Positions 1-11,736 of a stretch of DNA of 64,000 nt are shown here, in pieces. The notes beneath the pieces are model-generated. The model saw only the letters and a program-made list of their open reading frames with translations, searched no databases and was not told the origin of the DNA. How positions within the stretch are numbered: the first letter of the stretch is position 1; each line of letters opens with the position of its first letter. A program made the position numbers and the translations under genes. The DNA comes from Collybia mongolica (Eukaryota; Basidiomycota; Agaricomycetes; Agaricales; Clitocybaceae). Location of the stretch: the NCBI GenBank assembly GCA_013420905.1, contig JAAXNY010000009.1, positions 620,001 through 684,000 on the forward strand. Direction: 5' to 3'.

Positions 1-3000
1 TGTCGAAAACTTTGGGCCCAGCGGGGCTTAAGCGTGCGTCGTTAGCGCTCGAAGAAGCTATAAAGGAGATTGAAGAGGAGGCGGAGGACGAAATTGTCAT
101 GCCTCGGTCAACACCCATACCCCGCATTAGCTCAGACCACCCTCCCCATGCTCCAGAATCATTTGTGGGTCCCATGGTTACTTGGGGGTTTCTCTTATTG
201 TGACTGACGTACATTGCAGCGTCACTCTGACATATCTCAGTCTTCGGTGTTCGAAGCTGGGATGGCCATCTCCTCTGACAAACAAGACCTCAACGACACC
301 GACGAACGGCGTGCTTCGCCTGTACCGTCCCGCATTCTCCCAGGTTATATCCCAGGCATGCCGAGACCGATGACACCTCGTGACTTCGATCCAGATGATC
401 AACGTTCGCACTCCACAACGCCTCGTGCAACATCTCCCATAGCTGCGGCCTTCGTTGATACATCGGTCTCATCGATCCCTAATAATGTCCCTACAGGGTT
501 ACTTAGACGCGGGTCGACATCTTCTCAATCTCGGCCATCACCTCTTGCTTATTCCCCTCCGGCATCGCCTCTCTTTCTGCAGCGAAGCACTAACGGAAGA
601 TACACTCCGGATGACAGTAATCGCGATAATTATACAGAATTCGAGAATCCTCTTAATTCATCTCTACTGATTAGACGACGGCCCGCATCTCCGTTATCCA
701 ACGCTCCTTACCAACCAATGGCAGTATCATCTCGCCCTGGGACACCTTCTAACATTACTTGGACGATCAACCCCAGCGAAAATTCGAAGCCCCCCGCCCA
801 TAACAGGAATGATAGCTGGGTTAGCGATGGTGGTATAAGCAGTTCCGACATACATGGGTCCCTTGAGGGTCATACTTCTGGGCCGCGAACTCTACGGTCT
901 CCTGCCTTACCTGACTCTCCAACTCTCGACACCGGAAATCCATATGGCCCCATCTTCAATGAATCGAACACTTTCACGCTTGATAACCGACCTTCTTCAA
1001 AGATGTCGCTTACAGAGCTCGCCTCGCCCCCTCGAGCACCACGCTCTGTCACTCCAACCCAGAACCCATACCGCTCCCCTACCTCCCCTACTTTTTCGAG
1101 CAATAAACGTTCCTCAAAACAAAACACTCCTTCCTCTCTTTTCAACCTTGGCCCTATCCCTCCCCTAATATTTTCACCTCTCGCAAATTCGTCACGCTCG
1201 TCACTCGAGTCAGCAGGGTCAAGTTATCATTCGTGGGATGACCAGAAAGACCGATACCTGAACTTATTTAGTGACACCGACCCGCAACAGCCCGCATGGC
1301 ATAATGTCTCAGCATCCGGACAGTCAAGTTCTGCCACACCTGGGGGCTCGCCTGATGATGATTGGGATGCGGAAGACATCATCGCTCGTCATGCAGGATT
1401 GAAGAAATCGGATTTCGTGGCGATTCAAGAGAAGCTGGTCACAGTGGCTGCAGCGAACACCAACCATGAAAGGGCGCCGTCGGCAATGAGACGCCGAAGG
1501 CCATCGACCTCACAATCCAATTATTCTACTAACGGACGGGAACACAGGGTGAGTTCTATATTTCCATCCTTCCTATCGTTTCATGTCGATTTTTTTTTTC
1601 GAAGGTCGCGAGCCCCCCTCCACAAACGCAACCTCCAGCTTCTCCTATCTCCGCAACGACCAAAGGTGATCGTGATATGAAAGCGAGCGCTCTGTTAAAT
1701 TCTGTGGTAGATAGTATACAATCATCACGCGACCAACCATCGGCCCTTGACACAAACAGTGCTTCGCCAGTCTCCCCCAATGGCAATGACATGTCTCCTA
1801 CCACCCGTCGTAACCGTGACCTCGCTCAGGCTCTCTTTGGTTTAGAAGACACTAAACGCGAGGAGAAGGCTGCGACGGTGGAGAACAACTCGTCTACAAA
1901 CCAGGCTGCGACATCACCTACGACAGCCGACCCCAATTCTGGAGCGGAACAAGATCCTCGTTCTCCACCTCTCAAGACACCATATCAGCTCTCACGAAAT
2001 CCTTCTATACCCAGAATACCCCCAACGCCCCAAGAAGAAGCTGAACTGGCACGGGCAGTACAGCAGAAAATGGATGCCGCCACGTTGGCCCTTAAACCGC
2101 CCTCTCAAGCTAACATTGATCAGCATGGAGGCTCCGCATCCAGAAAACGAATCAATCCTAACCAAATCTCCAACCCTCGGCTTGTCTCTGCTTCAACCAG
2201 CGTCGACACCGTTCCGATCCCGCGAACTCCATCTCTATCTTCTGCCAATAATTCTGGGCCATCTAGAATAGGTTCGCGTTTCAAGAAACTCCGGGGAACG
2301 TTACGTGCGAAGAATACACTCCCTAATGGCGACGAAGTGACCCCTTATGTCCTAGGCCTTAATTCCCCGCCTCCCGTACAAACCGCGCATTACGATCCTG
2401 AGAAACTTAGAGTTCCAGGACCACCTGTCGTTGCAAGTGCAACAGATAATGGTAGGTTCAAAGTTCCTGTTCCCAGTCCACCTGCCTCCGCTGGTCCAGG
2501 ACTCAAGGGGTTTATGGCACGATTCCGTGGCAAGCAACGTAATGCAGTTGATACATCCTCGGACTCAGAAAATCGACAATCTCCCCATCTCTCACCACCA
2601 TCCACATTTGCCCCATCACGGTCTGACAAGACACTCTCAAAGCCTCTTCTGACACCGATTACTAGGGACGCGGTATCAGCTTCGCCTACGTTACGCCCAG
2701 GTACCCCTCAAACTTGGTTACCTTCTCCCGTTCAGGATTCGGGGCCCGGAGGTTCAGAAGCTTTGAAACAGCTCTTTGATGCCGCGACGAACCTTGGATT
2801 GGATCAGGCAGCCTTGGATGACCTGTTGGCCCGATCCCCTTCAACTTCATCGAGGTCAAACGAATGGTCCTTGCTCAGAAGGAATAATTACAGTGCGAGA
2901 CCAGGAGCAGATAACCCTACAGACAGTTCCCGTCCCACTCCCTCCTTCGGGCGACCCAGCATAGATCAAAGCCTGCATGCCCAAACGCCAGATACTACTC

Positions 3001-4184
3001 CCATGAACGGACGGGCGAACGTGGATGCAGATCAAACCCAAAATGAATCGGTCTCTAGACAACCTTCCGAACGCAAGGTGTCTGAACATGCTCGCCGGCC
3101 CCGAGAAGGTCAGACCGATAACAGGACCACCAGCACAGTCATCAGGAGAACGATCATCTTCCCATCTGAATCAAAAACATCTCCCATTGACTTGAATGCC
3201 TTGATGCGAAAGACCTCGAATCGTCGAAAAAGGGCTAGTGCTACTTCAGTGTCTGCTCGCTCTATTCAAGATCGCGCGCCGACACCTCCACCGCCACGGT
3301 CTCCCACCTCAAAACGTTTCTCGAACGGTCCGTCGCCTCCCGTACCCAACCTACCCGCTTCCGTCTTATCTCAGACGGACAACTCATTAAACGTTCCTTC
3401 CACGTCGGCTGGAGGACCAATAGAAAAATCAAACTCTACTTATGATTCATTGTCAGCATCACAGATCAATGTCTTTGTGTCCTTCTGATCTTGTTATCTA
3501 CAGATATGAGATGTATGCCGGGGAAAGTAGAGCTGCGAGCTCGGCAGCGAATGTCCCCGTTACCTCCGATACTTCACAAGCTCAGGGCGATTACCCTCCA
3601 ACTTCAGAGGCAGGTCCTGCATTGGAACTCGTGGAATTCGCTAATGGAGAAACAATTTGGTGGGTTGCTATTGGGTGCGGAGTTTCGTTTCGTTCTGATC
3701 GGGCACTAGGTCAATTGTTAACGGCCTCCGGGACGATGATGGAGAATCAGTTTATACAGGCCGCGCCAGTTTTGCGTCCGAATATTCCACTCGTGAAACC
3801 ACTACCGAGGGCGGTCTCCAGATATTCGTGAAAGAACATGGGAGATCAGGCTCTAAGAGTAGTAACGCCTCTTTTCTCTCTCGCAAGAAAACTCTGACAG
3901 GGAAACAACGTCCCGAAACCAAGGTATGTGCCAAATTTGTCATCACCTCACGAGCGCCCTAGTTACGTTCCACACGGCAGGTGTTCTACAGCTCCTCAGC
4001 GCAGATAGGTCGCCTAATCGAAAATCTTTCACAAGGCATGGAGGCAGGGTCATTTAATTTCCTTCCCAACCGTGCTCCAGGCCATTCTGCATCATCATCA
4101 CTTTCGACTAACGATCTGCATTGGACCGTGGAGGAGCGATTGGAGCATATGCTAGGCTCTATGAATTCTCCCGAGGCCTCTTGA
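1..4184 (+). CDS. Large Ser/Pro-rich protein, 5' end outside window
   Basis: I do not recognise a named family. The part seen is about 1,300 residues, dominated by Ser, Pro, Thr and Arg with many SP and TP sites, so it is probably mostly disordered and phosphorylated. Spliced exons are 1-164, 220-1548, 1605-3451, 3504-3659, 3710-3923 and 3981-4184; phases agree at every junction. Two stretches look folded. One, in exons 4 and 5, contains GETIWSIVNGLRDDD across the 3660-3709 intron. The other is the last exon, with IGRLIENLSQGMEAGSFNF and an amphipathic C-terminus. The first exon has an acidic helix (EEAIKEIEEEAEDE). Function is unknown; a scaffold or polarity protein is only a guess. The stop at 4184 faces the DUF6593 gene tail to tail. 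Confidence 0.8.
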
Positions 4185-4391
4185 TTTATTTCTGTTTGTT
4201 CTAGACTCTTCTGGACTCTCTTTCTGGGCTTTCATGGTATTCTTAATATTTTGCCGTGCTCTTCATTTATATATTACGCCTACGTATCGTGCCTTGTCCA
4301 TATGGTGATAAAATGAAAAGTGTCCTTATTCCTAATAATAAATGACCCTTAGACCCTCATCAATGAAACAGCCTTTTTGCATAGAAACCTG

Positions 4392-5076
4392 CTACACGCC
4401 ATAAAGGTCAATCCACCGATTCAGGCACAGGGCAATCAATGCCTCCACCAAAAGGAGATCATTCTTGAATGTGTACTGGAATAGTCCATGGGATGGACCC
4501 ACTGTCGTTTCGTGTGCATATCGGCGAAACGCCGCGATCTGCATATTTGGCGCGGCGTATAGCTATAAAATTTTGTCAGTGATGAAAGATAGGAAGAAGA
4601 GTGGCTTAACAAACGTCGTAGGAAGATGTACTGTCGTGCCGTCGTCTCCATTCAAATCTCTTGCCTTCTCCAGATATGAATGCCCGGGCGCTAGGGAAAA
4701 TGTCGGAGTCTGGTCACAAAGAGTTTCCTCCTGGACAACACGATAGGTTCACTTATTGCTTGACCCAGCGAGTACGAGGTGCGACATTGGTATTCGCCGC
4801 GATCCGATCGTCGCACTGCCAAGGTGATTACCTGGACTCCAATCCAGCCTGGCACATACATCTTTATTGTTCCTATAGAGCTTGAAATCGGTAAGCAGCT
4901 GGGAAGAATCAGTGGAGTAGTTTGAGGGAAAGTACCGTCGTTCTAGTATTGGGACCCAGTCCTCGTTCTGGTGTTTCGAAACAAAAGTAGACTGGCTTTG
5001 TGTCTTCTCCGATGACCACACAACTTCTAGGGTCATCCCGGCCGGTGAAGAAGAGGTCGTAAGTAGTTGTGGCCAT
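4392..5076 (-). CDS. DUF6593-family protein
   Basis: A compact beta-rich protein of the basidiomycete DUF6593 family, whose function is unknown. Reading the minus strand, exon 1 starts MATTTYDLFFTGRDDP and reads on through a VVIGEDTKPVYFCFETPE strand pair. Middle exons give RNNKDVCARLDWSP and the RAFISGEGKRFEWRRR motif. The last exon ends in ALIALCLNRWIDLYGV and a TAG stop. The pattern of an N-terminal aliphatic strand, the RFEWR core and a C-terminal hydrophobic helix is typical of the family. The first intron (4899-4935) would be only 37 bp, so that junction is uncertain; the others are ordinary. It reads the same way as the BTB gene upstream. No signal peptide is evident. Confidence 0.72.
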
Positions 5077-5522
5077 AGGAAGTTCAAGTAAAGCATATGC
5101 TGAAATACCAAGTCATGCTTGTGTTCTTATAACATTGACTTTATCGAGCCCTGGCTCCCGTGATTAGCGCGTCTCGGGTCCATGGGAAGATTTCCATCGA
5201 TGGTGGCGCAGGAAGAGAAGCGGTATAGTCTGTGTAAGAGAGGATGTGCAACGCTACGGGTTCTCAGTTTGCGAGTGAAAGAGGGAGTTTATGCATTAAA
5301 TAAATCAATCACAAAATCATAGGAGTCGTAAATCGGGAAGACATGTCAAACCGCCACTGCCACTAAAAGGTTAAAAGCCAGTGGCAAAGTCCGGTACCAT
5401 TCCAAAACGGGCAGCCCTAGCCACGTTTTCTTGACGGATGCATTTCCTCAGTTGAGACTGGAAATCAAAATCTCTTCCGAGTCAAAATATGTGCATAACA
5501 TTAGGATCAAAGAAACATCCCC
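5077..5522. other. Intergenic, 446 bp
   Basis: This lies between the start of the DUF6593 gene and the stop of the BTB gene, both on the minus strand. It should hold the DUF6593 promoter and the BTB 3' UTR. I see no coding frame with conserved content and no RNA gene. Confidence 0.5.
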
Positions 5523-6952
5523 CTACGCATTCACTTTCCACAGTGGGCGCTTGCGCATCTTGCGCGTGATGTGTACACTACTTCCGCCATAGTTTCCACC
5601 CCCAAATGCCAGGACCACCGTTTCTTCTGCTCCACGTGCTATTCCCCGCTTGCGTATATCAATGGCTTCCTTCGCGAATTTAAACCGGGCCTGGTCGGAG
5701 CCTGAGGGATCTTGGAATCAGGAAGATAAGTAAGCGGGAGGCACTAGAAGGGTCTACACGGCAACTACTCACCCAGTCGGAAGCTCGGTGATTCAACTGC
5801 AGTCTTGAACATCTCAAAGGGCACGCGAGCGTAAATTTGCAACAATACGTCGCGTCCACTTGGCCCTGATGGAGGGGAAGATTCCGGCGGTGATTGCTGT
5901 ATCTCAAGGATTTCAGGGAGTGTGTCCACAAGGAAATGGAACACGTTGTCTCTTAGCCTCTGGGCATAAAACCCAAATATCGAGGTTTTGGGGAGATCTG
6001 GTGTCGATGTACCATCCGATGTCGGAATCGAGTCGATAAACTGGACCCAGGCCCCGATAGTCTCAACATTTATCGATTGTCTGCACGCTTCATAGGCATA
6101 TCTGCAGAGATCGTCCATACCACCGAGCAGGCACCCAGCGGCCAAGACGGCTCGTGCGTTGTCGGGTCGAATTAAATTAAGTGAAATGGCAGAGTAGAGG
6201 TACCCTAATGCTGAGTGATGAAAATCGTCATTAACAAAGGATTTACAGGATTGAGCGGAAGCAAACCTATGGCAAATCCCTGTGGATTTATTAACTCAAC
6301 TATTGTTCACATGCGTTGGGGACAAGAACACGTACTTCTTGGGTTACCTCTGGCTCTTGTTCCAAGTGAGCGTATATAACCCGTTGACCACTTGCTTGGG
6401 GGGATGTAGACATAAGGTGAGCTAGAAAAGGTGAACGGGAAAGGATGATGGCATGTAGTCGATACACATTCTGGTGTACATGCTAATTCCACAGAACCCT
6501 GTCAGATACAACTATATTCATTTGCCTTTTACCACGTACGAGGATTGTATCTGCATAGTTCTATCGACAAACTATTCAATAAAGTGAATAAGCAAATTTG
6601 GTGATGAACTTACGCCTGTCTGGAACCCAGCATGGTACAGATGATTTACAATGTCTTCGTTGTGACGATTTTGGTATGGTGGTCTGTGGGGTGAGCCAGG
6701 TCAGACAAAAAGAGCCATACAATTTGCGAAGGAGGTCCGTCAAACAAGACCTAGGGGGGTCGCCAAGAAAGAACACAACAGACGCAATTGAACTTACTGT
6801 ACAAACCCATTAGTGGGGTAATCCAACGACTGTGAACCATCCATCTGCTGTTCTGAAGATTGGCCGGCTTCGGAGCTGGCATGCGATTTTATGCCATTGG
6901 TATGCACGTTGTGACCGTTCGCTGAGCCAGATGATGAAGGAATGGAACTCAT
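5523..6952 (-). CDS. BTB/POZ-domain protein (conserved fungal)
   Basis: The protein is about 345 residues. It has a Ser-rich N-terminus (start MSSIPSSSGSANG at 6952) and then a BTB fold: EDIVNHLYHAGFQTG, NYADTIL, HVHQNVYRLHAIILSRSPFL and GYLYSAISLNLI. A helical region and a conserved tail (ARFKFAKEAI, EETVVLAFGGGNYGG, RKMRKRPLWKVN) follow. BTB domains usually dimerise and serve as cullin-3 adaptors or transcriptional cofactors; which applies here is not visible. Exons on the minus strand are 6952-6798, 6683-6614, 6560-6540 (21 nt), 6482-6336, 6279-6267 (13 nt), 6210-5773 and 5710-5523. Each junction preserves the BTB alignment. The two micro-exons are unusual. Only about 150 bp separate it from NTAQ1 upstream. 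Confidence 0.87.
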
Positions 6953-7104
6953 GATAGAGGAGTTGACGAAATTCAAAGCAGCAAGAAAGGAGACGAACAG
7001 ACGACGAGCAAACTTCAAAAAGCTCCAGAATCGAAATCGAACAAAGGTCTGTGACGTCACGTTGTCACGCAATTTACCGTCAAAGGTTATGGCTTTGAAT
7101 ACGT

Positions 7105-8023
7105 TCAACACAGCGCCATAAACGACTTTCTATCTAATATTTCCCCATAACCATCTTCAGTTGAGGTCATAGAGACGAAGCTCGACATCAAGTTATTATT
7201 CACCCCCTTCTGGGCGGCAGAAACGCCAACAAGCGAATCGTACAAGGGTGGCGGAGAGCTGTAAATTTGGCCAGGGTCCTCGACAACGTGTGGTTGAGCG
7301 ACATGCTCGTTGTTGACAAGAAGCTACGAGTAACTCAACTTCTAGGAAAGCAAGGACCTCAGATACTGCTTACCATGTGGGAACGATCAGACGCGAAATT
7401 GTCGAGGTATACGTTTCCGGGAATAACCCTGAACAGACTAGTGGAGACGACCTATCAAGCTACTCACAATTGACACGGTATTCTTTCCTTGCCTTTCAAA
7501 CTGAGTCGGAACATCTCCAAAAGTTCCACCGATGTAATCTTTTGATGTGCAATGAACAGTGTTCGAGCAGGAGAGGTTGGTGACTGTTACCTTCCAGTGT
7601 ACATGGCACATTCAGGCAAGAATCATAATCGTAGACCCATGTAAGGGGTATACCATTCGGTGTAGTTTCGTTCTGGCCAACTGGAGCTTCATCATTGTCG
7701 CGTCGTCGCGGGGATGGTCGTAGAAGAAGTATTACATGGTAATCCCACACCATGGGCAAGTCAGGCTCGCGAGCGAGTCTTTGGCTCCACAATGCGACCT
7801 GCAGAGATACCATAAGTTCGATAAACCAGAAGGAACCACCAGGTAGCAAAGAGCTTACCGTCTTTGAATGATTTGAGATGAAGACAACAAGTATATCCCA
7901 TGCGGATGAAATGGAGGGGTCTGTTGCAAAATCCTGGACAAGAAGGTATATGTTCTCCTCGCAATAGCAGCTTGTGTACCGGGCATTTGTTGGGAGACTA
8001 GGGGGGTACGAGGGACGCAACAT
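7105..8023 (-). CDS. NTAQ1: Protein N-terminal glutamine amidohydrolase
   Basis: This enzyme converts N-terminal Gln of proteins to Glu, feeding the Arg/N-degron pathway in cytosol and nucleus. The signature is clear: SCYCEENIYLLVQ holds the catalytic Cys, MVWDYHVILLL the His, and VYDYDS the Asp. NFASDRSHM and a PPPLYDSL stretch follow, and the tail is GYGEILDRKSFMALC. Exons are 8023-7859, 7798-7591, 7538-7493, 7437-7374 and 7323-7105. The third intron (7492-7438) has a GC donor (AG|GCAAGG); it gives FESLFRVIPG, the expected family sequence, whereas GT alternatives break the frame. I chose the Met at 8023 because it lies just before the conserved SCYC block; an in-frame Met at 8071 is possible. 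About 227 residues, normal for the family. Confidence 0.92.
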
Positions 8024-9103
8024 GATAACAGATGCTCGGCGGCGTTTGGAATCAAGACAAGATGTGGCCAACTATCGCCTAGCTTGCTCCGAGTCGAGTT
8101 TGTATTGGCTACTTCCCTCTATCCACTCACTTATGGTAGTCCCGCGATTGAACTTGACATCAAATATTAAAGAGCTTCAAGACGACACATACATCTCAGT
8201 TTGTCAGAATATTCTATTAGTAATGCGATTGATCACTTGCACCATATATATGAAGGAACGACCATCTTCCTTCGTTTGGTCTGCCTACGACAAATCCAAC
8301 CAGTTCGAGAGAGCCTCAAAGGAATCTGATAAATAATAGGACCCGTATAATATCTTAGTAGATGGTATTCGCTCCGTAGTGTAGAACTAGTGACGAATGG
8401 TATCGGTATAACCAGAGCAGTTACTTCACAAAAAAGGGCCTAGCTCCCCCGTTGGTTGAGAGTCATGGAGTACCTAGCTAATGCCAACATCATCAACGTT
8501 AGAAATGTAGTGTGGCGCAGAGCCAGCCTGTTCGGACTAAGCAAAATAATGTCCAGGAGAGTTTAAGAAAAGTTAAGTTGTAAATGTGTAATTGTACTTA
8601 GGGTCATAAATGTAGGCCCACTCAGCACCTGGGTCGTAAGACTCTACATTCATCCATCGTATATTTCAATTAGCTAGCTCATCAGCGAAGCATGTTCCAT
8701 GCAGAGACCTAGACATCATGATGGTACGAAGTGAGCCGCAGCTTACTCCCTATAGCTCATCAATCTGTTGATCCTGCCTATTGAACGCAAGTCTTTCAAA
8801 ATGAGCCATGGTCGTTGCGGAGTCCGGACTCAGCTGTTGAACATTTATTTTGCGTTTGCAAAGTTGATCGAGTGTATAGTATAGATAGTATCATGCAATA
8901 AATAAACGGTTTACGCGTTAAGGAACCAGCTCCGGCCGGCTGGAACTCGAGTATCTTATGTTCGCAAGGGACTTGCGTCAATGTCGGCTGAGAAGAGAGG
9001 GTGGTTGGTTAAAGGTATGATCATGTAAGAGCGAGTGCGTGGAGGGACTCACGATGGGTATCGTGATGTATGTGTACACAGTTGCAGAATCACAGGCTAC
9101 ATG
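8024..9103. other. Intergenic, 1.1 kb, no gene recognised
   Basis: Only short random-looking frames are present on either strand, none with family similarity or convincing splice structure. No tRNA or snRNA was recognised. There is a small inverted repeat (CCAGC...GCTGG) near 8928-8942. The right part is likely the 3' UTR of the small Ser/Pro-rich gene, and the left part the NTAQ1 promoter. Confidence 0.5.
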
Positions 9104-9520
9104 TCATGTTTTTTGTGTTTGATTTTCCACGACTGCTTCGCTTTTTGATGATATCTTTTTTCGGAGCACAAGGTCCGGGGATGATGTCTCCTGTCTGAAT
9201 GGCACGAATATTGGCCGCGCTGCGGAAGACGGGGGAGGTGTGACAGCAGCACGTCGCTGGGGTTGTGGTGCTCTCATTGACGAAGGACTTTGAGGGGATT
9301 TTGACGATATGGAAGACAGGGATGTCGAAGCATCCAAAGGTGACGGAGATACTGAGGTATCGGGTGATGATTGCGGGAATTTGGGGTAATGTGAACGCCG
9401 TGGGGAAGGTATGGGGATGGGGTACTGTGACGGCTGAGGGGGTTGCGGGACGAGGCCGGAGTTGTTGGTGAATGGATGTGTTGCGAAAGGGTCGAAGGAC
9501 TCAAGGAGAGAAGATGTCAT
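9104..9520 (-). CDS. Small Ser/Pro-rich hypothetical protein
   Basis: A single uninterrupted frame of 138 residues from MTSSLLESFDPFATHP to a TGA stop. An in-frame Met 25 codons upstream (9595) is an alternative start. The middle is Ser/Pro repeats (SPRRSHYPKFPQSSPD). Near the C-terminus, RPIFVPFRQETSSPDLVLRKK looks like a short conserved linear motif. I recall similar IFVPFR...SSPDL motifs in small mushroom proteins but cannot name the family. No membrane segment or signal peptide is seen. It is probably disordered, perhaps an interaction peptide for a larger complex. The call rests on length, composition and the motif only. Confidence 0.55.
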   Translation of the reverse strand: MTSSLLESFDPFATHPFTNNSGLVPQPPQPSQYPIPIPSPRRSHYPKFPQSSPDTSVSPSPLDASTSLSSISSKSPQSPSSMRAPQPQRRAAVTPPPSSAARPIFVPFRQETSSPDLVLRKKISSKSEAVVENQTQKT

Positions 9521-10451
9521 GGTCGCAATAGTGAGAGGACTGAAGAGCGGCCGATTTTGACTTGGGGAGGGGAATGAAAGCTTGAAGGATGGCATGCTTT
9601 ATAAAGACGTGAGATGAAAAGCACATACTCCGAAATCGTCCCGAAGTCATAATACAAATTGGATCGCCTGGAAAAGGATAGAGCACTAAACACGGGCCGC
9701 ATCAAAAGTAAGTATATGATGTTCGTGGACAGTGAGCATGGTGAGCGCGACACGACCGGAACGGGCAGCCTTGACCTGTCACATGCCATCTGAGATTCAG
9801 ACGAAATTTATCGGCGGCTAAACACGTGTCAAAAGTCGACCCAAACACGCCCAGAATAATTCGGCGAAGAATTTAATCTGGACTGCTTTCTACACCCCAA
9901 AGGGTAGATAATTAAATACATGTCGTGTCTCGGCGTGAGCAGCCCAGTATCACGATAACGTATCTGCCCAGTTGCCCGACATAGGGCATAAGTGACTTTC
10001 ATATGCTAGTTTAGGGTTGAAGGTTCACTCACTCTTGTGGCCGTCTACGTGAAGGGCATAAGAAATATATGGAAGCTGATGTTAGAACTGAAGAGCTCTA
10101 AGAAAGCAACCAAAGTATGCAGCCAGTGATGGAGAGAAGACCCCAGAACGTGTCATGTCCGCGGTTGGATCAAATGAGGCCTCCGAAAGAACAGGAAAGA
10201 CAACTGTCGGCAATTCGATGTGAAATGCCTTGGGAAGACTGCCATTGTGTGGGGGAAATTGGGTGTATTCAAGGTCCCCTTTGAGGGCTTCAGCAGGAAT
10301 AATTCTAGCTGTACATTAACAAGGGAAGCAGGTGACGAAGAAAATCCCGGATTTGCCGCCGGGACATCCGAGCACACCGTGAGAACACCTATTTGAGAAG
10401 GAAACTAGAAGGGCCACCGTACCGTTTTGTACGTCAATGGGGGTTTCATTC
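9521..10451. other. Intergenic, 0.93 kb
   Basis: This lies between the start of the small Ser/Pro-rich gene and the ATP12 stop, both minus strand. Short frames occur near 10153-10377 but have no recognisable domain. No RNA gene was seen. It probably holds the promoter of the small gene and the ATP12 3' UTR. Confidence 0.5.
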
Positions 10452-11578
10452 TCATACGTTGGACATAATGCAAGCTGCACTGCCAAGCTGTCTTCTGACA
10501 TCGTGGTAATCTACGTCATGAGCTAGGAGGTTTGGTCAGAAATCACAACGTTTCTTCATATGAGGATCGAGGAACTCACTATCTTCGACCTCCCCCCATC
10601 GCTCAATTTGGCTAGCTACTTCCACTTGTGCGGCCAACGATGCCTGCTCAACTGTGAGGTGCTTTTTGACAAGTGCCAGGGCAATGATAAAAGATTTGGT
10701 CGTGTACGTTGCACGTTCCATCGCTTGAAAAAAACTTAGTCATGAATTACCCAGGAAGTCGTTGAACAACTTACCAGCCATTTCCCATTGGTCAAATACC
10801 TCGAGCACCTTTCCAAGCTTTTCCTTCGTTGCGTCTGGTTGTGAATTAAACAAGATAGACTCAGACTTGTTTAGTTCAACGTCGAAAGTCTTCCGCGCCC
10901 AGTCTAACAGGGGGTCCCAATGTTCACTCTGTAATCGCACGAGTTGAGGTGGATAGTCCTGGTAGAAACTAGACTAGGATATTGGCTCATATAAAATCAG
11001 TCATGTTTGAAGAACTTACCAGACTGTGTCCGTATCCAAGTAGGTCAGGAGTGCTTTTTGTACCTCCGCACGAGCCTCTTTCTTGTCCAGCGCATCGATC
11101 GCTCGGGATGCGATTGAGGTCTATGCGGCATAAATTTCAGAAACATCGTACATGGTTCGCATAGCTTACGACGGGGAGTGCATGAGGCTTCAAAAGTATA
11201 TCTTGGTGGTCCCATTCCGCAGCTATGAGTGAGGCCAATAGAGTTTTATTCTGCGGCAGCAGTAGCGTGCTTCCCGACGGTGTCTTCAGCGCGCGATTGT
11301 CAAGTGTGACAACCAACGCGTCTCCTCGGTTTTCGATACCTACGTCGTTCCAAAAACGTCGCATGGTGGCCTCCGCCCCTGTAGTCAAGCAAAATTAATA
11401 AGTATCACCAGTTGGGTCGACAGAACATACGGTTTGTCTCTGACACTGCAGGCCCGTCCGGGGTGTTTGAAGTAGTACTAGTGGACTGCCATCTGGCGCG
11501 CGGTGCGGTGTATGCGCAAGATATACGCCCTAGGGTTCTACGCGCGGATGCGCAACGTCCGAGTCGCTCAATAAGCAT
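10452..11578 (-). CDS. ATP12: Mitochondrial F1-ATPase assembly chaperone ATP12
   Basis: ATP12 binds the F1 alpha subunit and helps it into the alpha-beta hexamer in the mitochondrial matrix. Exon 1 encodes an Arg-rich, acid-poor presequence (MLIERLGRCASARRTLGRIS), consistent with import. Exon 2 carries RRFWNDVGIENRGD, LDNRALKTPSGSTLLLP and EWDHQDILLKPHALPV. Later exons give TSIASRAIDALDKKEAR, FYQDYPPQLVRLQSEHWDPL and KSFIIALALVKKHLTVEQA, then QIERWGEVED and the C-terminal HDVRRQLGSAACIMSNV. Six exons, all with GT-AG introns. The order and length (about 300 residues) match the family. The start at 11578 is divergent from MSH3, with 158 bp between the two ATGs. Confidence 0.94.
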
Positions 11579-11736
11579 TTTCAGAGGTGACGAACGAAGT
11601 AGACTACCAGTACTGGTGACCACCAGAAAAGTCAAAGCCGACACCACCACGTGACCTTTAATGTGTCATTGACAATGTCTTGTGTAGCAGTGCCCCTGCG
11701 CTTCTTACCACAACCGTACTTACCCTCATAGATCTT
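11579..11736. promoter_or_regulatory. Divergent promoter, ATP12 / MSH3
   Basis: 158 bp separate the two start codons, so both core promoters and 5' UTRs must lie here or overlap the neighbouring transcript. No clear TATA box. CACCACGTGACC at 11646-11657 contains an E-box (CACGTG). Use of either element is inferred from position. Confidence 0.45.

Noticed and set aside
7974..8336. 120-codon plus-strand frame over the NTAQ1 5' end
   Set aside because: Opposite a well-supported conserved gene, with no domain of its own; a shadow frame.
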